NCBI GenBank assembly: GCA_963678705.1
Contig: OY783210.1
Span: 15,625,331 to 15,689,330, forward strand
Source: Panorpa germanica
Lineage: Eukaryota > Arthropoda > Insecta > Mecoptera > Panorpidae
Length of the DNA: 64,000 nt
Direction of reading: 5' to 3'
The notes under the pieces are model-generated. The model saw only the letters and a program-made list of their open reading frames with translations, was not told where the DNA came from and ran no database searches. The translations under genes were made by a program, and so were the position numbers. The number at the start of each line of letters is the position of its first letter. The first letter of the stretch is position 1. Positions 1-12,199 of this stretch are shown one piece after another.

Positions 1-520
1 CCCTCAATTATCTTTTCACTATCCTTCCTGCCTTCTCTCTTCGTTTTCACTTCTCCACTTACTATTTCCTCTTGACTTTCTTACTTTACTATTTCTTCTT
101 GACTCTCTTCCTTTACTATTTTATTATTGTCTCTGTCTCCGTCATCCACCTCTTGTCCTTATCTCCTTTCCGAAAATCCTCTATTTTTCTGGACTGAAGT
201 TTAACTGTTTCCTCGCTACTTCTTTCTTTCTCCTGCTTCCCTTATCTGCCTCTTTTAGTACTTCCTCTCTCTTCATGTTCCTTATGCAACCCAGCTACGA
301 GCTTATTTATTGTCCTGTTTTTTCTTTCCTTTTTTCTATTTTCTTTTCTTTTTTCTATTATCTTGTAATTGCTTTTCTCGATTTTTCCCATTCTTTCCTG
401 TTGCTGTATCTCGTTATCCCTTCTTCTTAGCTCCTCCTTCTCTTCTCCTTTCTGCCTCCTCGATCACCATTCCATTCCTTTCAAAATACTCCTTTCTAAT
501 GTGCTAACATATATAAATAT
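1..520 (-). repeat. pyrimidine-rich repeat, coding-like on the minus strand
   Basis: Bases 1-205 recur with few changes at 13542-13777, which carries a roughly 30-base extra segment. A shorter core (CTCCGYCATCCACCTCTT) also occurs at 20276-20480 and, inverted, at 52370-52480. On the minus strand the sequence is purine-rich and would read as a Lys/Arg/Glu-rich protein broken by stops. It is probably decayed retroelement coding sequence; the family is not identified. Confidence 0.5.
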
Positions 521-529
521 GAATATATG

Positions 530-985
530 ACCATAAAAAAATACGAAGAAAAGAAATACAAGAAAATAGAAAGAATTACAGGAGCAACGGAAAAGAAGAA
601 TAAAACAGCTTTATAAAAGACATGGACAAGGTTGAACGTGGAGGGCTTTTAATTAGCAGATGGACGGAATATATATTTAAAAATGGGCAAGAAATGCAAT
701 GGGAATCATCACAGAGGAGGCGATTCCTGTATCAGATCGTAATGCGGTTGTTGTTAAAGTGAAAACAAATGAACCCATAAAGATACAAGAAAAAGGAATG
801 TTAAGGAAGCAACAATAGTAAGCGGAGGAAGAGTTTAGAATAGAATGGGAAAACCTGAGAAATAGGAAAATTATTAATTGTAAAAATTATGTATTATGGC
901 ATACACAAACAGTGTGTGTATATATTGTTTTAAATGCTAGTAACTATCAAAATAAATATAAAGAAGAAAATAAGAACTATTTAAC
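530..985 (+). repeat. repeat fragment related to 59655-59870
   Basis: Bases 532-595 match 59658-59722 closely (AAGAAATACAAGAAAATAGA versus CAGAAATATAAGAAAACAGA, then GAGCAACGGAAAA in both). Both copies end near GCTARTAACTATYRAAATAA about 150-400 bases later. It is a tail of an unidentified dispersed element. Confidence 0.5.
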
Positions 986-2018
986 TATTTTTTTAAAACT
1001 ATTATGCAAAGTTATCATAGCCTGTTAAAGAGAAATTTGCGTTTTGCTTTGTAGGAGGTATTGGATCGTCCGACTGGCCGTGTAAACTAACTATTGCGTT
1101 AACTATGAGTTCAGCAACCGGCCCTAAGAACTTTACCCATATTGATAAAATATATTTATTAAATTACCATAAAGTTTGAACACAACTCTCCTAAAGTAGT
1201 GTCGCGATACAACATCCTTAAACAAACAAACTATTAAACTCGTATTTAAATAAAAATAATAATTGAAATATATCTCACTCAATATGACGGAAAGAAAGCA
1301 AGTGTTGACATGCCCGGAGAGCTAATGGCTTACAAAGCCTAAATCTAATTCTGAACACTTAATACTGGATCATTGTTAATGGAAACTAATGCTAATGGAC
1401 CCGATGGGTACTTTGAAAGTATAATAGAATAGGCTTCATAATATTCAAATTAAATATTATAATATATTTTAATTTATATTATTTTATAGCGTATAGGACA
1501 ACTTGTCAACATTCAAATACTCGTATTAGAAATGTAGATTTTGTGCTACTATGCATTTTGTAAATTATTGTAATATTATTCAATTTTAAAATATCTCGTA
1601 AATATTGTTTATTAGTCAAAATATTAGTTAATATGTTTCTTTGGGGAATCGGTTACGGGACCGTGCATTTTGGGTAAACAGTAATTATTTTTTTCATCAC
1701 GTTAAGGTGTCTAACCTGGATTTAAATTTGAAATTTCGGGGTGAGGAGCGCCACCATTCAGCCACTGTTTTAAAAATAAGATTTTATTGAGTTTACTTTT
1801 TTTATATTAAAAGCTCCGTTGCCCCTTAATCAATTAGTTTGCAGGTTAGCACTTGCTGCTGAATGTCATTCGCTGTGTTAAATTATTACTATTCAATTAG
1901 CGATGTGATCTATTTTACAGCGGTGCAGCTTAATCTATCAGATATACAAAAAAAATGTTGTATATGAAAATTGTAGAAAATTGAGTTCTGTATTAGATTG
2001 ATAACAACTGTTTTTACC
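986..2018. other. AT-rich intergenic, nothing recognised
   Basis: No open frame, RNA gene or repeat partner was recognised in this stretch. Confidence 0.4.
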
Positions 2019-2768
2019 TTAATGAGGTACAGGACGTACCGTCAATACTAAAAGTTTATCTCTCGGTAATACAAAATGCAAAATACGAAGTACGAGCAAA
2101 TATTGGGACTTTACCTTTGAAAATGAATTTTTCAATTCCTTATTAAACTGCTTTTTGCTTGTTAAAATGATTTTTTATGCATATAATAGTTTAATAAATG
2201 AAAAATTACCTATAATTAATATCAAATTTATATTAATTCAATTTAAATTCAAATTAAATATTTTGAAAAAGGAATAATAAATTTGGCAACGCTGTAAATT
2301 TACGTGTGTTGACGCATGCGTGATTTGATTTTTTGACAAATAAATTGTTATATTTTATATAATATTTATTCCGATTTTGAATTTCCCGCTCAAATTGGCA
2401 TTTGCAACGTTGCCGGCTTATAACCTACATTTAATGTTTCTTAAAGGTTTTATTTAAATATTTTCGTATATACGTATCCTTTTGATAATTTTCTTTTTGC
2501 AATAGTTAAAGAAAAGATTCTTTTATACACTTAGTTTTTGAAAGCCGTGTCACCATTTTTTAATAGTTAAAAGTTATATTATGTGGTGAAATTGAGCTAA
2601 AAATTATGATTTGTATGGAAAATTACTATTTTTAATCATGTATAAAAAGAAAACTAAGAACCCTACGTCTCTAAAATTTTGAGACAGCATGTATTTTAAC
2701 TATTTGTATCGACCCTCCAAATTTCACAACGTTTTCATCATTTACGTTAACGTCCTATACCTCGTTAA
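2019..2768 (+). mobile_element. piggyBac-like MITE, TTAA-flanked, copy 1
   Basis: TTAA at 2019-2022 and 2765-2768 bracket inverted ends GAGGTACAGGACGT and ACGTCCTATACCTC. The body matches the reverse complement of 43969-44727 along its whole length. TTAA target duplication is the hallmark of piggyBac superfamily insertions. There is no transposase frame, so it is non-autonomous. Confidence 0.8.
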
Positions 2769-3689
2769 GACCCGCTGGTGATAAGATATTGCAAAAAAAT
2801 CGTTTTTAGGTTTAATCATTAAAACTGAGGCAATTTTTTGGAATCAGGAAGCTAAAAATTACTCATGTTTTGTGGCATTATGTGATTTAGGGACACATTT
2901 TTGAGATTTGTGTTTATAGTGACTCTCTTATATTTTAACTCACTTTTTCAAGTTTTAATTTAATATCCTAGTTATGTGTTTCACTCTTATTATATCATCT
3001 CAATTTTAATTACATCTAATTTATATATTTTCTCAGGATGGTTTCTTAAATTTGACTAAATATATCTCGGAACATATAAAAAACTTCGAAGTTCGAAGTG
3101 ACCTTATCTGAACTTAAACACATAGTATAAGCAGCTTACAAAAAGTTTCATCTCACAGAAAAGTGGTGGGAGGATAAAAATGTTTAATGGATCTTTTAAC
3201 TAGCATAATTTACTCAGTTGTAAGTCCCTTTTGGGCAGTGGCACTAAGCGCTCGGCATTCTTTGACAGTTTTATTATGACTTTAAGAGTAATAAAGTTAT
3301 AAATCACCATCTTCATCATAAGTGTACATCTTCCTTCTTACGAGAAAATTAAATGTGGCCTGAATAAGTAATCACTCATAAAACCCTACACACTTTCTAA
3401 TTGAAAAATATAATTAGATAAAAACATTTCTGGTATTACGCGGTGTAATTCAATTTGTCCTCAATTTTTTGAGGTGAGTTTTAGTTTTATTTATACAGAC
3501 AGAATACAATTACCATCGGTACAGACTTGTCTTTCATAGGAAGGAACGAAACAATATCATTTGAAACGGTTGAACAAACAGAAGTAATGCTAACAATATT
3601 GCAGCTCTGCGTATGACGTCACAGAAAAAATTAGTCGAGTAAATCGAGATTATAACTATCGCATTATAAAATTTGATGGAATGGATTAA
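2769..3689. other. AT-rich intergenic, nothing recognised
   Basis: No gene or repeat partner was found by eye here. Confidence 0.35.
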
Positions 3690-3935
3690 TGGGATGCTCG
3701 TATGCAACTCTGTTGTATAAAAGGATCATCATCGGATGTGACATCACAGGCAAATTTAATTTTCATGACTTTGGATTCATTTAAATTTTACCTAACTTTA
3801 ATTGATAATATCTTCTATAATATTGCGAGTTATTAATAAATAATTGGACATTTAAAGTCCTGATTGTCCCAATTATATCAATATATAGTACAGTTTTATA
3901 TAAATTAAGGCATGCCAACAAGCCAATTTCGGATG
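3690..3935 (+). repeat. diverged relative of the AATGGGCTTGTGTCC element
   Basis: Shares the order CTCTGTTGTATAAAAG, ATCGGATGTGACATCACA, a GAGTTATTA...AATAATTGG block, ATCAATATATAGTACAGTTT and a decayed end (CCAACAAGCC) with the better copies at 34858-35535 and 42138-42780. It looks older and covers only the right half. Confidence 0.5.
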
Positions 3936-4968
3936 AGGTATATGAAGATCGGGTTCGTTTTCTATTCGACGAATTGGGTCACCATCGTAAATTGGTAAAG
4001 TTGACTATCAGGATGGTAATAATTATAATATGTCCTTGACTTTCGGTTTAGAGAATCAGATTACGATCAATCTAGAAGTCTTCTTGAAAACATAGACTAG
4101 ACTATAGACAAAATATATTTGAACGATTTATTTAAAACTATTTTATTATATTTTCCTCTTTAAACTTGACAAAACTCATACTGAGTTTGCACTGCTGCGT
4201 TATTCCAAAGCTGACAATTCGTGAACTTCGTCAGTGCGACTCCAGATTTAACTCCAAAACCTTTCGTCTAGTGCTGTATAGTTCCCAAGAAATTCTAGTC
4301 AGAGGAGTCGGGGTAGACAAAAATGTGCGTCGTCATTTCTTTTGAAATTATTTGTTAAATTCAAAAAGGAATTGTTATGAATTCGCTTACCTAGCAAAAA
4401 AATATGTTTTTAAAATACTACTAGTGCGGGTAGGAGTCGGAATAATATCGGACGACTCTGTTTGTGGTTTTAACAAAAATTTAATGAAAAAATTCTTAAA
4501 ATTGTCGCATCTTACAGTAACGGTAGAGATAATTATTTATTTTTTTGTCATTTAGTTCATTAAAGTTTAAAATTACAGCAATTAAGATATCATGTTGTTT
4601 TAGCGTCCATCCAATGTGTCACCGTCGCAATAAATTTGCGAGTGTTAATTTCTATCATTTCCTGTATCAATGTTTAAATAATTTGTAAATTACTAATGTA
4701 ATAATTTAGTAATATTTATATAATTTGATAGAAAATTATAATCATTATCTTGTGATTAATTAACTCTAAAATTATCTTGAAATAAATCGTATTCGCAACA
4801 TTGTAGATATTTTAGTTTAATAAGTAATGCTCCCCTAAACATAGAGAGGTAGGATCCGTTTAGCAGCTAGCTGAAATGACTGCACTGTAAACAGTTACGA
4901 TGTAAGTGCCTGAATTCCTCCTGAATAGACTTAGAGCATATATATATGAAGAAAAAATGCTGGACCTG
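3936..4968. other. intergenic, nothing recognised
   Basis: Contains a short open frame near 4352-4555 with no recognisable family or supporting signals. Confidence 0.35.
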
Positions 4969-5447
4969 AAAGTGTGTCCAAATTGTGTGCGAGAGAGAAA
5001 GATATATGTTCCTATTTGTACTCTATGCACATGCGTTGCAAGAGACAGTTGTCAAGTCAGATCTGTCTAGATATAATACGTGACAGTTGTTAAATATGAC
5101 ATTATATTGATGCAGAATAATGTATAAATATAAATAATTTATATATAAATAAAAATATAACTAAAAACGTGAGTTCTGTCCAATGCAAATATGTTGGCCG
5201 TTATCCCTACAGCGACATTTATGGCGTTCATGAGTATATGTTTTGACCGAACGGTCACTGTTTTACCGACAGACGAGCTTTGTACCAACTAAAGAAATAT
5301 AATTTCTTTACATATTTAATATTTGTTATATCTTAATACAATATTAATATTTATTATTTTTAGACAGCTGTCACTTTCGACGCATGCGCATAGAGAACAT
5401 ATAGAGACATATACCTTTCTCTCTTATACACATTTTGGACATACTTT
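4969..5447. mobile_element. inverted-repeat element (MITE-like), about 480 bp
   Basis: The left arm (4969 to about 5055: AAAGTGTGTCCAAATTGTGT, then a GAGAGAAAG block and CATGCG) and the right arm (about 5362-5447) are reverse complements with mismatches over some 85 bases. The interior holds a segment (5223-5278) that recurs at 6836-6890. No coding capacity. Target duplication not clear. Confidence 0.6.
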
Positions 5448-6398
5448 TAATTTACAGTAAACATAGGCTCGGGTTGTGTTATGAGTCCGTTAATATAATC
5501 TTAACTGTAATATAATCTCTGTAATGTGCAATATTATGATAACAACCAAATCCAGACTTTATATCTCTGGTCCGGTGAGTCAAACATCAATGCTCTCACT
5601 CACAGTGTCATCCTAGTTATTTCAGCTCTTGTCTCATATCGTAACAATACACTACACTTCACTCTGTTCCATTTTGTTTGACAAAATAATTGAAATATTT
5701 CCGACAAAGTAATCTTTACAATCGGGACATAAAGTACACGTGTACGCAATAATAGGACTGTAAATAAACACTGTGAACGAGATATAATGAGATGGGATGG
5801 GATCACACGTGCACGAGTGTTAGTGATCTGTTGCACAACTTCGTGTGTGCTTCTACGAGAACTGTACTGGTACAGTACATACTTGTAAGTCAGTCATAAG
5901 TATAATTTATTTTATTTAATCTCACGAGTCAAGCCGGTGGCAAAGAGCAATTCAAATATACATGTGGCTATGAAGTTGTATATCTGTATTCGTTTTACAG
6001 TACTAACAAACTAAGATTAGTCTATTTAGTGTATAAATCAAGTGATGGTTGCACTCCTGTCAAGTAACGGCACTTGTTGGAACTAATAGTAAATGAATAT
6101 CCTTGATAAGTGTGTTGCCATTTAATTGTATGGTTGTATGATGTGTGTTTTAAAAGTAGCGGGAATTTGTAGGGGTTTAAAAATTTTATAAAATTTTGAT
6201 TCAACCAGGTGCTCTAAACAAACGGTTTGAACGATCTTACTCATATTTAGCATTGTGTACAGTGTTACAAACTTACGTAAAAACTATTTTTATACAATAA
6301 CTAGCGCGGGACTTTTAAAATTACAAATTCAAGTTTCTTTTTGACCCGTTGGCGTTACTAGTCATTCATTTTATACTATAATATTGATATGGACGTCT

Positions 6399-6900
6399 AA
6401 AGGCGTCCGCACACGGGGCGACTGGTTGCAAACCTTAGCCCCGAATCTGTCCGAAACGAATGAGAATGCAACTATGTTGTTAGTGAGAGAAAGAACGTGT
6501 ATACGAGTGAGAGAACGCACATGGCACGAACGTAAATAAACTGATTTCAAACTGGTTTTGAGTACGTTTGTAGCGAGTTTATTTCTCGGTCGCAGGTCAT
6601 GGTTGGTTTGCATGCTTTTGATGATGACATCATCAACAGAGATGTGCACGAATACTAATTAAAAGTATTTAAATACATAGAATCACAATAAAATCCCCTA
6701 CTATGCTATTGTTAAAAATTCTATAGAGTCACGGAACAAATATAAATAAACTCGACTATCAGTTTAGTTTCGTTCTTGCCTTGTGTTTTCTCCCACTCGT
6801 ATACATGTTCGTTCTCTCCCCCTCTCACATCTATGAAGTTCATGAGTATATATTTCACTGAACGGTCACTGTTTTACCGACAGACGAAATATAATTTATT
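6399..6900. repeat. repeat with inverted arms; core shared with 42823-42885
   Basis: 6408-6470 (GCGACTGGTTGCAAACCTTA and onward) recurs at 42823-42885 in the same orientation. 6480-6545 and 6765-6832 are imperfect reverse complements (both contain a GTATACGAGTG...GAGAA block). It is probably a decayed DNA transposon; boundaries uncertain. Confidence 0.45.
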
Positions 6901-7442
6901 TCAGTTAAAATTGTTAGCTTTGTCTCTGTTTGTTTAATATGTGTTCGTATGGTTTTATCTCTATCTTTTCACGACAAAGACAAAGTTTTCTTAAGACAGT
7001 CGTGTTTTCTTGTATCTGGTACAATAAAATAGTATAAATTTAAGAGTTTCTACTTGGTATAATCAAGATTCTTTTAAGTAATTGGTGCTAGTTGGTGTAA
7101 AGCCTATTACATGGTATAACAATTACTTAAAATGACGCTAATTAAAAACGTGTGTCAACTCGTTACTCGTTGCCAACAGGTTCTTCTAATATGAGTCATT
7201 TAGTCGATGAAACAACCTGATATTTAAATAATTTGACATATATCTGTAAATGGTAACCATTGCTTGTCGGTATAACAAATAGTGTAGGTATAAGGTCTGT
7301 CTTACGTTTGCGGATATTAGTACTACATACATTGTTGTCTGTAAACTTGTGTCAACTGCAATTTGTTTCAACCAAATAACCGCTAGACTGCAGCACGTGA
7401 GAAACATAATAATATACATTAGAAAAATATGAATGTAATAAG

Positions 7443-7444
<2 letters not shown>

Positions 7445-7517
<73 letters not shown>
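7445..7517. repeat. (TA)n microsatellite
   Basis: About 73 bases of nearly pure TA repeat with one interruption. The open frame running through it (repeated Tyr-Ile) is an artefact. Confidence 0.95.
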
Positions 7518-9831
7518 CACGATAAGTACACGTTATGGTATTATGGCATGTTATTTTATAGACCAGTAAATGTTTGAAAAACATTAATAAAAGTGCTTTA
7601 ATTAAGCCATTTATTTTATGTCTACGACAAAGTATTGAAAAAAGCAGTATATATTATGTTTGGTATTAAAGTAATAAAAAGACTGAAGTATTTTAATAAA
7701 GAATGAGCTTAAAAAACATAAAAATTAAGAAAACATATGATTGCAAAAAGTTATTTTCTTTTTGTACAGTGTGTAAAACAATACTTGTACTTGCAAATTA
7801 AAGCTAATTATTCTAACTATTCTTCAAATTCTTAAACGTTTTTTTTTTTAATAATTCTTACATAAACAATAATAATTATGATGATTAATAGCAGAAAGAT
7901 ATGTATATATGTTCATTACTCTAATAATTTTTACGTTGGGTTATTTCAGTCGGTTCCCGATTGTGATAGTCTTACTGGACATGTCACCATGAGATCCAAT
8001 TGGGTCTAGACATATGTTTAGAGCATACTCATAGAAATTTTAAGTCGGGTACTTTGTACTTGCATGTTGAAGTAAAAAATAAGTCAAGATAAAAAAGTCT
8101 TAAAATGTAATCTACAGGTTAATAAGTTCAAACTTGTCGATATTCGAATCTTAACAGCACGGTAAAGCTTCCCAAATTCGTACCGTTATAGCACTAACCA
8201 TTTCGAAGATTTTTACTTACTCCTGCAGGAATTCTCCTAACGAGTGTAACTACTACAACTTTTTATCTACTGTAAATTTGTCATAGTGCTTCCACCTAGA
8301 ATCAGATTCTCAATATAACTGTTCTTTAATTTTTCATACGGCTTCAATTTTTTTAAAATGATAGTCATGATAGAATGTTCGGCATTCTTTATCATTTACA
8401 TATCAATTGCATAAATTTCTACATAGACAATACCCATAACAAAAGTAAAAGTAATGAACTCAAACCAAAACCACAGAAATGTTATTTAAGGTAGTTGTCG
8501 TGCTGTAAGACTCGTACGGAGGATGGTATTCTTTTTTATGTTATCATAACGTTATCTAATTATTCTGAAATTTAGAAGTTGATTGACTCTTTCCGCCTTG
8601 AAATAATTTATTTTATTTATATGTGTATTTTTATTCTGGTAATACTGACTTCGATAAAGTTTTTGTATACTTAGCTATAACTCCTTCCATTTTCCTTCGA
8701 ATGTTCTAGTACGACAACACCCTTAAATGAACTGAAGTCAACAAAACATTATGTTTCTTTTGTAGCAATAAAATAATCTTATGCAATGTGAAACATGTTT
8801 CTTATGATGATGTTGCCGACCTGTTATATCACCAGCACCACCAACATGCACCTAGCAAGGTCAAATGAGTTCCGGTCGTGGTTTCCGGTTACATTGACTC
8901 CAGACAACAACACGACAACATGAGCAAAGTCAAGACAAACGTTGATGACGTCAGTCAAAGGTCATGAGTTATTATTAGCGACTGGTTAATGCATTCACGA
9001 ACACTTGGGTATTCATGTTATGAGTTATTGTGTTGGTAGCCCTGCGTGTAAAAACTAGATACTAAAAACGATGGGATAAAGTTCCATTCTCACCTACTGT
9101 TTTAGTTTTGAATGCCTCACTTCGCGATAAAAATTATATTTAATATTTAAGAAAGCATCCTCCTATATTATAATGTTCCAGATGTATCTGACTTGTTTAT
9201 ATGTTTAGTACTGAATTTTGTATGGATGCTCGAAAACGGCTTCGTCAATGTTTTTGAAAATTGCCTATTTCGTAGAGAAAAAAATTCTAAGACTTTTGGC
9301 GTATTTCGATTTTCCCTTGAATTTCCTGGAAAATTTGGAAAAGGGGGCACTTTAGTTGTGTTAGATAGTTGAATTTTTGTATATAGGCTAACCTTGGTAA
9401 CTTATTTTCGAATTGAAAAAAGAAATCCCTCTAAACCTCTAAACTCTAGTTAAGTAGTAAACTCTTAAGTCTAATCTAAAGTCCAAATTTTAAGTTTTTT
9501 AAGTCTAATTAAAATCAATAATTGAAATTTAGGAAAGAAGCGTTTCAAGTTTTCTTTGTATATAAGAAAGAGGAAGTGATTTCTGGACATCACCTCTTTC
9601 AAGTATAAGTCATTCATTGCGTGCAAAAAATACGTAAACATAGATTACTGAGGAAGAGATAAAGATTGGTACTGTTATTAAAATTAATGACCAATAAAAA
9701 GGTAAGACAGGTAAAACACGTATCTTCCATTAATTAATTAGAATAATAATATCTGTATACACATTATTACAGAGCCGACTGAGTACAAAACGTTGCAAAA
9801 GGTTTCAACTTTTTCTTTTCTTTTTTTTAAA
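7518..9831. other. intergenic, no gene recognised
   Basis: 8805-8985 has higher base complexity with GACGTCAGTCA at about 8947, a CRE/AP-1-like core, but this is too short to call regulatory. 9370-9420 resembles 51270-51330 (both contain TTTTGTATATAGGCTAAC). Confidence 0.35.
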
Positions 9832-10475
9832 TATTTATACTAATGTACAACATATTAAGTTTATTGTGTGAAAATTTGAAGTTGATTGGAGTAAAACTGT
9901 CGGAGGTATAAAGTTTTAAGTCTTTATTTTTAGGTCTGATTTCGTCTTTGTTTGAAACTTTTAAAGGTGTTTTTCTCACACATAGTTTTTTTAGAGTTGG
10001 TGTCCTCTCTAGCTCAAAATCTACTGGACGGATAATTTTGAAATTTAGCACACTCTTTGCTAGGTAACGCTGTCAAATTTTATTTCTTTTTTAATTTTAA
10101 AAGAACAAAGTTTCAAATTTTTTTCATGAAAAATCGGTATTTTAACTTCTAACAGCTATTAAAAATTGAAAAATCAACAAAAAAAACTCGGCAGGATTAC
10201 CTGCAGAAACTTATCAACTAATAAAATCATTTTGGTTTTTCGATTTCAGAAAATCAAGTGGTAAGTTATGAGTGGCACCGCAATGTTACTTTTTTTTGTG
10301 ACGTCTGCGGAGATTCGCTGTCAATGCCTCATTTCTTAACATTTATTTATGAAAATTTCACAAAGTATTCTATAAATGTTATTTTATCATAACGTAATTA
10401 TAAAAATAATTATATATTAACTGTGTCGTCTAAAAACATTATCGAAAATATGCTTTTTTATCGTTTTGACCTTAC
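9832..10475 (+). repeat. dispersed repeat, copy 1 (about 640 bp)
   Basis: Matches 40515-41110 in reverse complement. Shared blocks are GTCCTCTCTAGCTCAAAATC, GATTACCTGCAGAAACTTAT, GTGACGTCTGCGGAGATTCG and AACATTATCGAAAATAT. No coding frame; class not identified. Confidence 0.65.
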
Positions 10476-11683
10476 TCCCTCCCTTAAGTAAGTACATTTT
10501 GTATCACTGGCTTGTAACTGGTGGATCCAGTGATCCACAAAAATAAGTCACTGTTTGTCGTTGCGCGTATGATGGTATAAAGTCTTCCCATGAAGGCAAC
10601 TTCCTTACAAAAGACATTGGAGACAATATTTTACTATTCATCAACTTAAGTGGTCCGGGTCCTTTGTAACCGGCACTGCCTGAGCGCTCCTATTGATTCT
10701 TAGACTTACAAGAGATTTATGAACATCTCTCTAATGATATACCGAATTAATTGCAAGCACATTGGATTGGTGGTCCATAATTAATAAATTAATATATGCA
10801 AACTTCACTATGGTATTTGTCAATTTAACGACTAAAAGAATGTCACATAAACAACTAAACAAATTAATTGGTAGATTGAAATCTTCATCTTGTGGTGATT
10901 GGAAGGATATAAATCACAGGATCTTAAATGACAACGACCTGAAAATAGTTGTAGTGAGGTAGTGACATCAAAATTGCTATTAAATGAGATGGGTCTATTA
11001 ATTCTGGGGTATCATGTGGCTTAATTAATGGATTCTGTTAATGACCAAGCCCCTAATTGATTCAGTAAGGACCTACATTTCCAGAGATTGGCCAGATAAG
11101 AAATTGATGAATTGGTTTAGAATCTGAAGCTAGTTAAAAGTATTAATTTTAGTAATAGTAAGAGTAAAAGAGAAAGACATATATTTGCTACTAAAGCACA
11201 ATTTCCAGGTTCTGTTTTAATCTTGGATTTGATTGAATGTTTTAAAAACATATGTCGAATATATATGTTCAGTGCATGATTTTGATGTGTTTTAATTTTT
11301 ATTTTGAATTACAATTTTTTTTTTATATAATTTCTCAGGCTTCCTAGGCACGTAGCCTTTTATCGCGCCTAATATTGTTCTGCTTCTTCTTATACGTTAT
11401 ATCCAGACAATAAGAATGATCTATTCATGGCTACTGCAGTTATAAATTTCGGTTTCTCAATCAAAAAGGGGGTGTTAACAGGAAGCGTCTGCGAAGTCTG
11501 TAGCACCGCCGTTTAGAATCCATTTCTTGCCATTGCTGTATTTTTACATTGCCACAGAATGTGATCATAATTTGAATTACAGTTTCGACAGTTTGTTTAT
11601 CCTGACTTTTGTTGTTATAGTCAGAAAAGTTATTAAACTTTGACCGTGTGTCACATCTTGAAGGTTATAATATAGTAAACATC
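10476..11683. other. intergenic, no gene recognised
   Basis: An open frame at 10762-10962 begins at TTG rather than ATG and shows no known motif. The remainder is AT-rich. Confidence 0.35.
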
Positions 11684-12080
11684 AGTAACACAGTAGCTGA
11701 GAGCATTGAATCTTAACACTGACTGCTGTGTCTGGGTTTGATTCAGTGGCGTAGCTACCGCCGTATCTGCTGTATCAATGATACGGCGCCCCCCGTGCTA
11801 CAAGGGCCCCAAACGTGTGTAAGCAGAAATTCGTAAAATGTTATCCACAATCTCACTTAAACTTTTAAGCCGTACTTAGCTTAGTTCTTACGAGTATTAA
11901 TTTTAAGTAATAACGTATAATCAATATATAATTATTTTAATTAAATGCGAGCGTCTTTGTTCTTTTTGTGAAATATCTTTACCTATCATTTGGGCCCCCC
12001 AACAAATTTTATAAATTATGCACGTACATAAGCATAAACTTATTAAGCAGCAGTATATATCCGTGCTAATTCAAGAGCAT
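11684..12080 (+). mobile_element. tRNA-derived SINE head, interrupted by a hAT-like end
   Basis: 11694-11707 (TAGCTGAGAGCATT) fits a Pol III A box and 11735-11744 (GGTTTGATTC) a B box. The head aligns with 37528-37598. Sequence near 12005-12050 (ATAAACTTATTAAGCAG) matches the tail after the second copy (about 37634), so the intervening 11744-12000 looks inserted. That insert starts CAGTGGCGTAGCTACC, a hAT-type terminus, but no matching right end was seen. Confidence 0.55.
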
Positions 12081-12199
12081 GCTCTGATCTATATATAATT
12101 AAGAATATTTAACAGAATTAAGAAAACTAAACACATAAAATCAGAAAAATTAAACACCTGCTAAATAGCAAGTACTGAATACAAATGCTAGTAGCTAAT

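Noticed and set aside
310-507. Phe-rich frame at the window start
   Set aside because: Same pyrimidine-rich composition artefact on the strand opposite the coding-like reading.
7186-7584. 132-codon minus-strand frame with long Tyr-Ile repeats
   Set aside because: It is a translation of the (TA)n microsatellite. The same applies to frames at 57526-57768, 62645-62941 and 63225-63503.
11694-11744. Possible tRNA gene from A-box and B-box motifs
   Set aside because: No acceptor or anticodon stem can be folded, the B box runs into a transposon terminus, and a second diverged copy exists, so a SINE head fits better.
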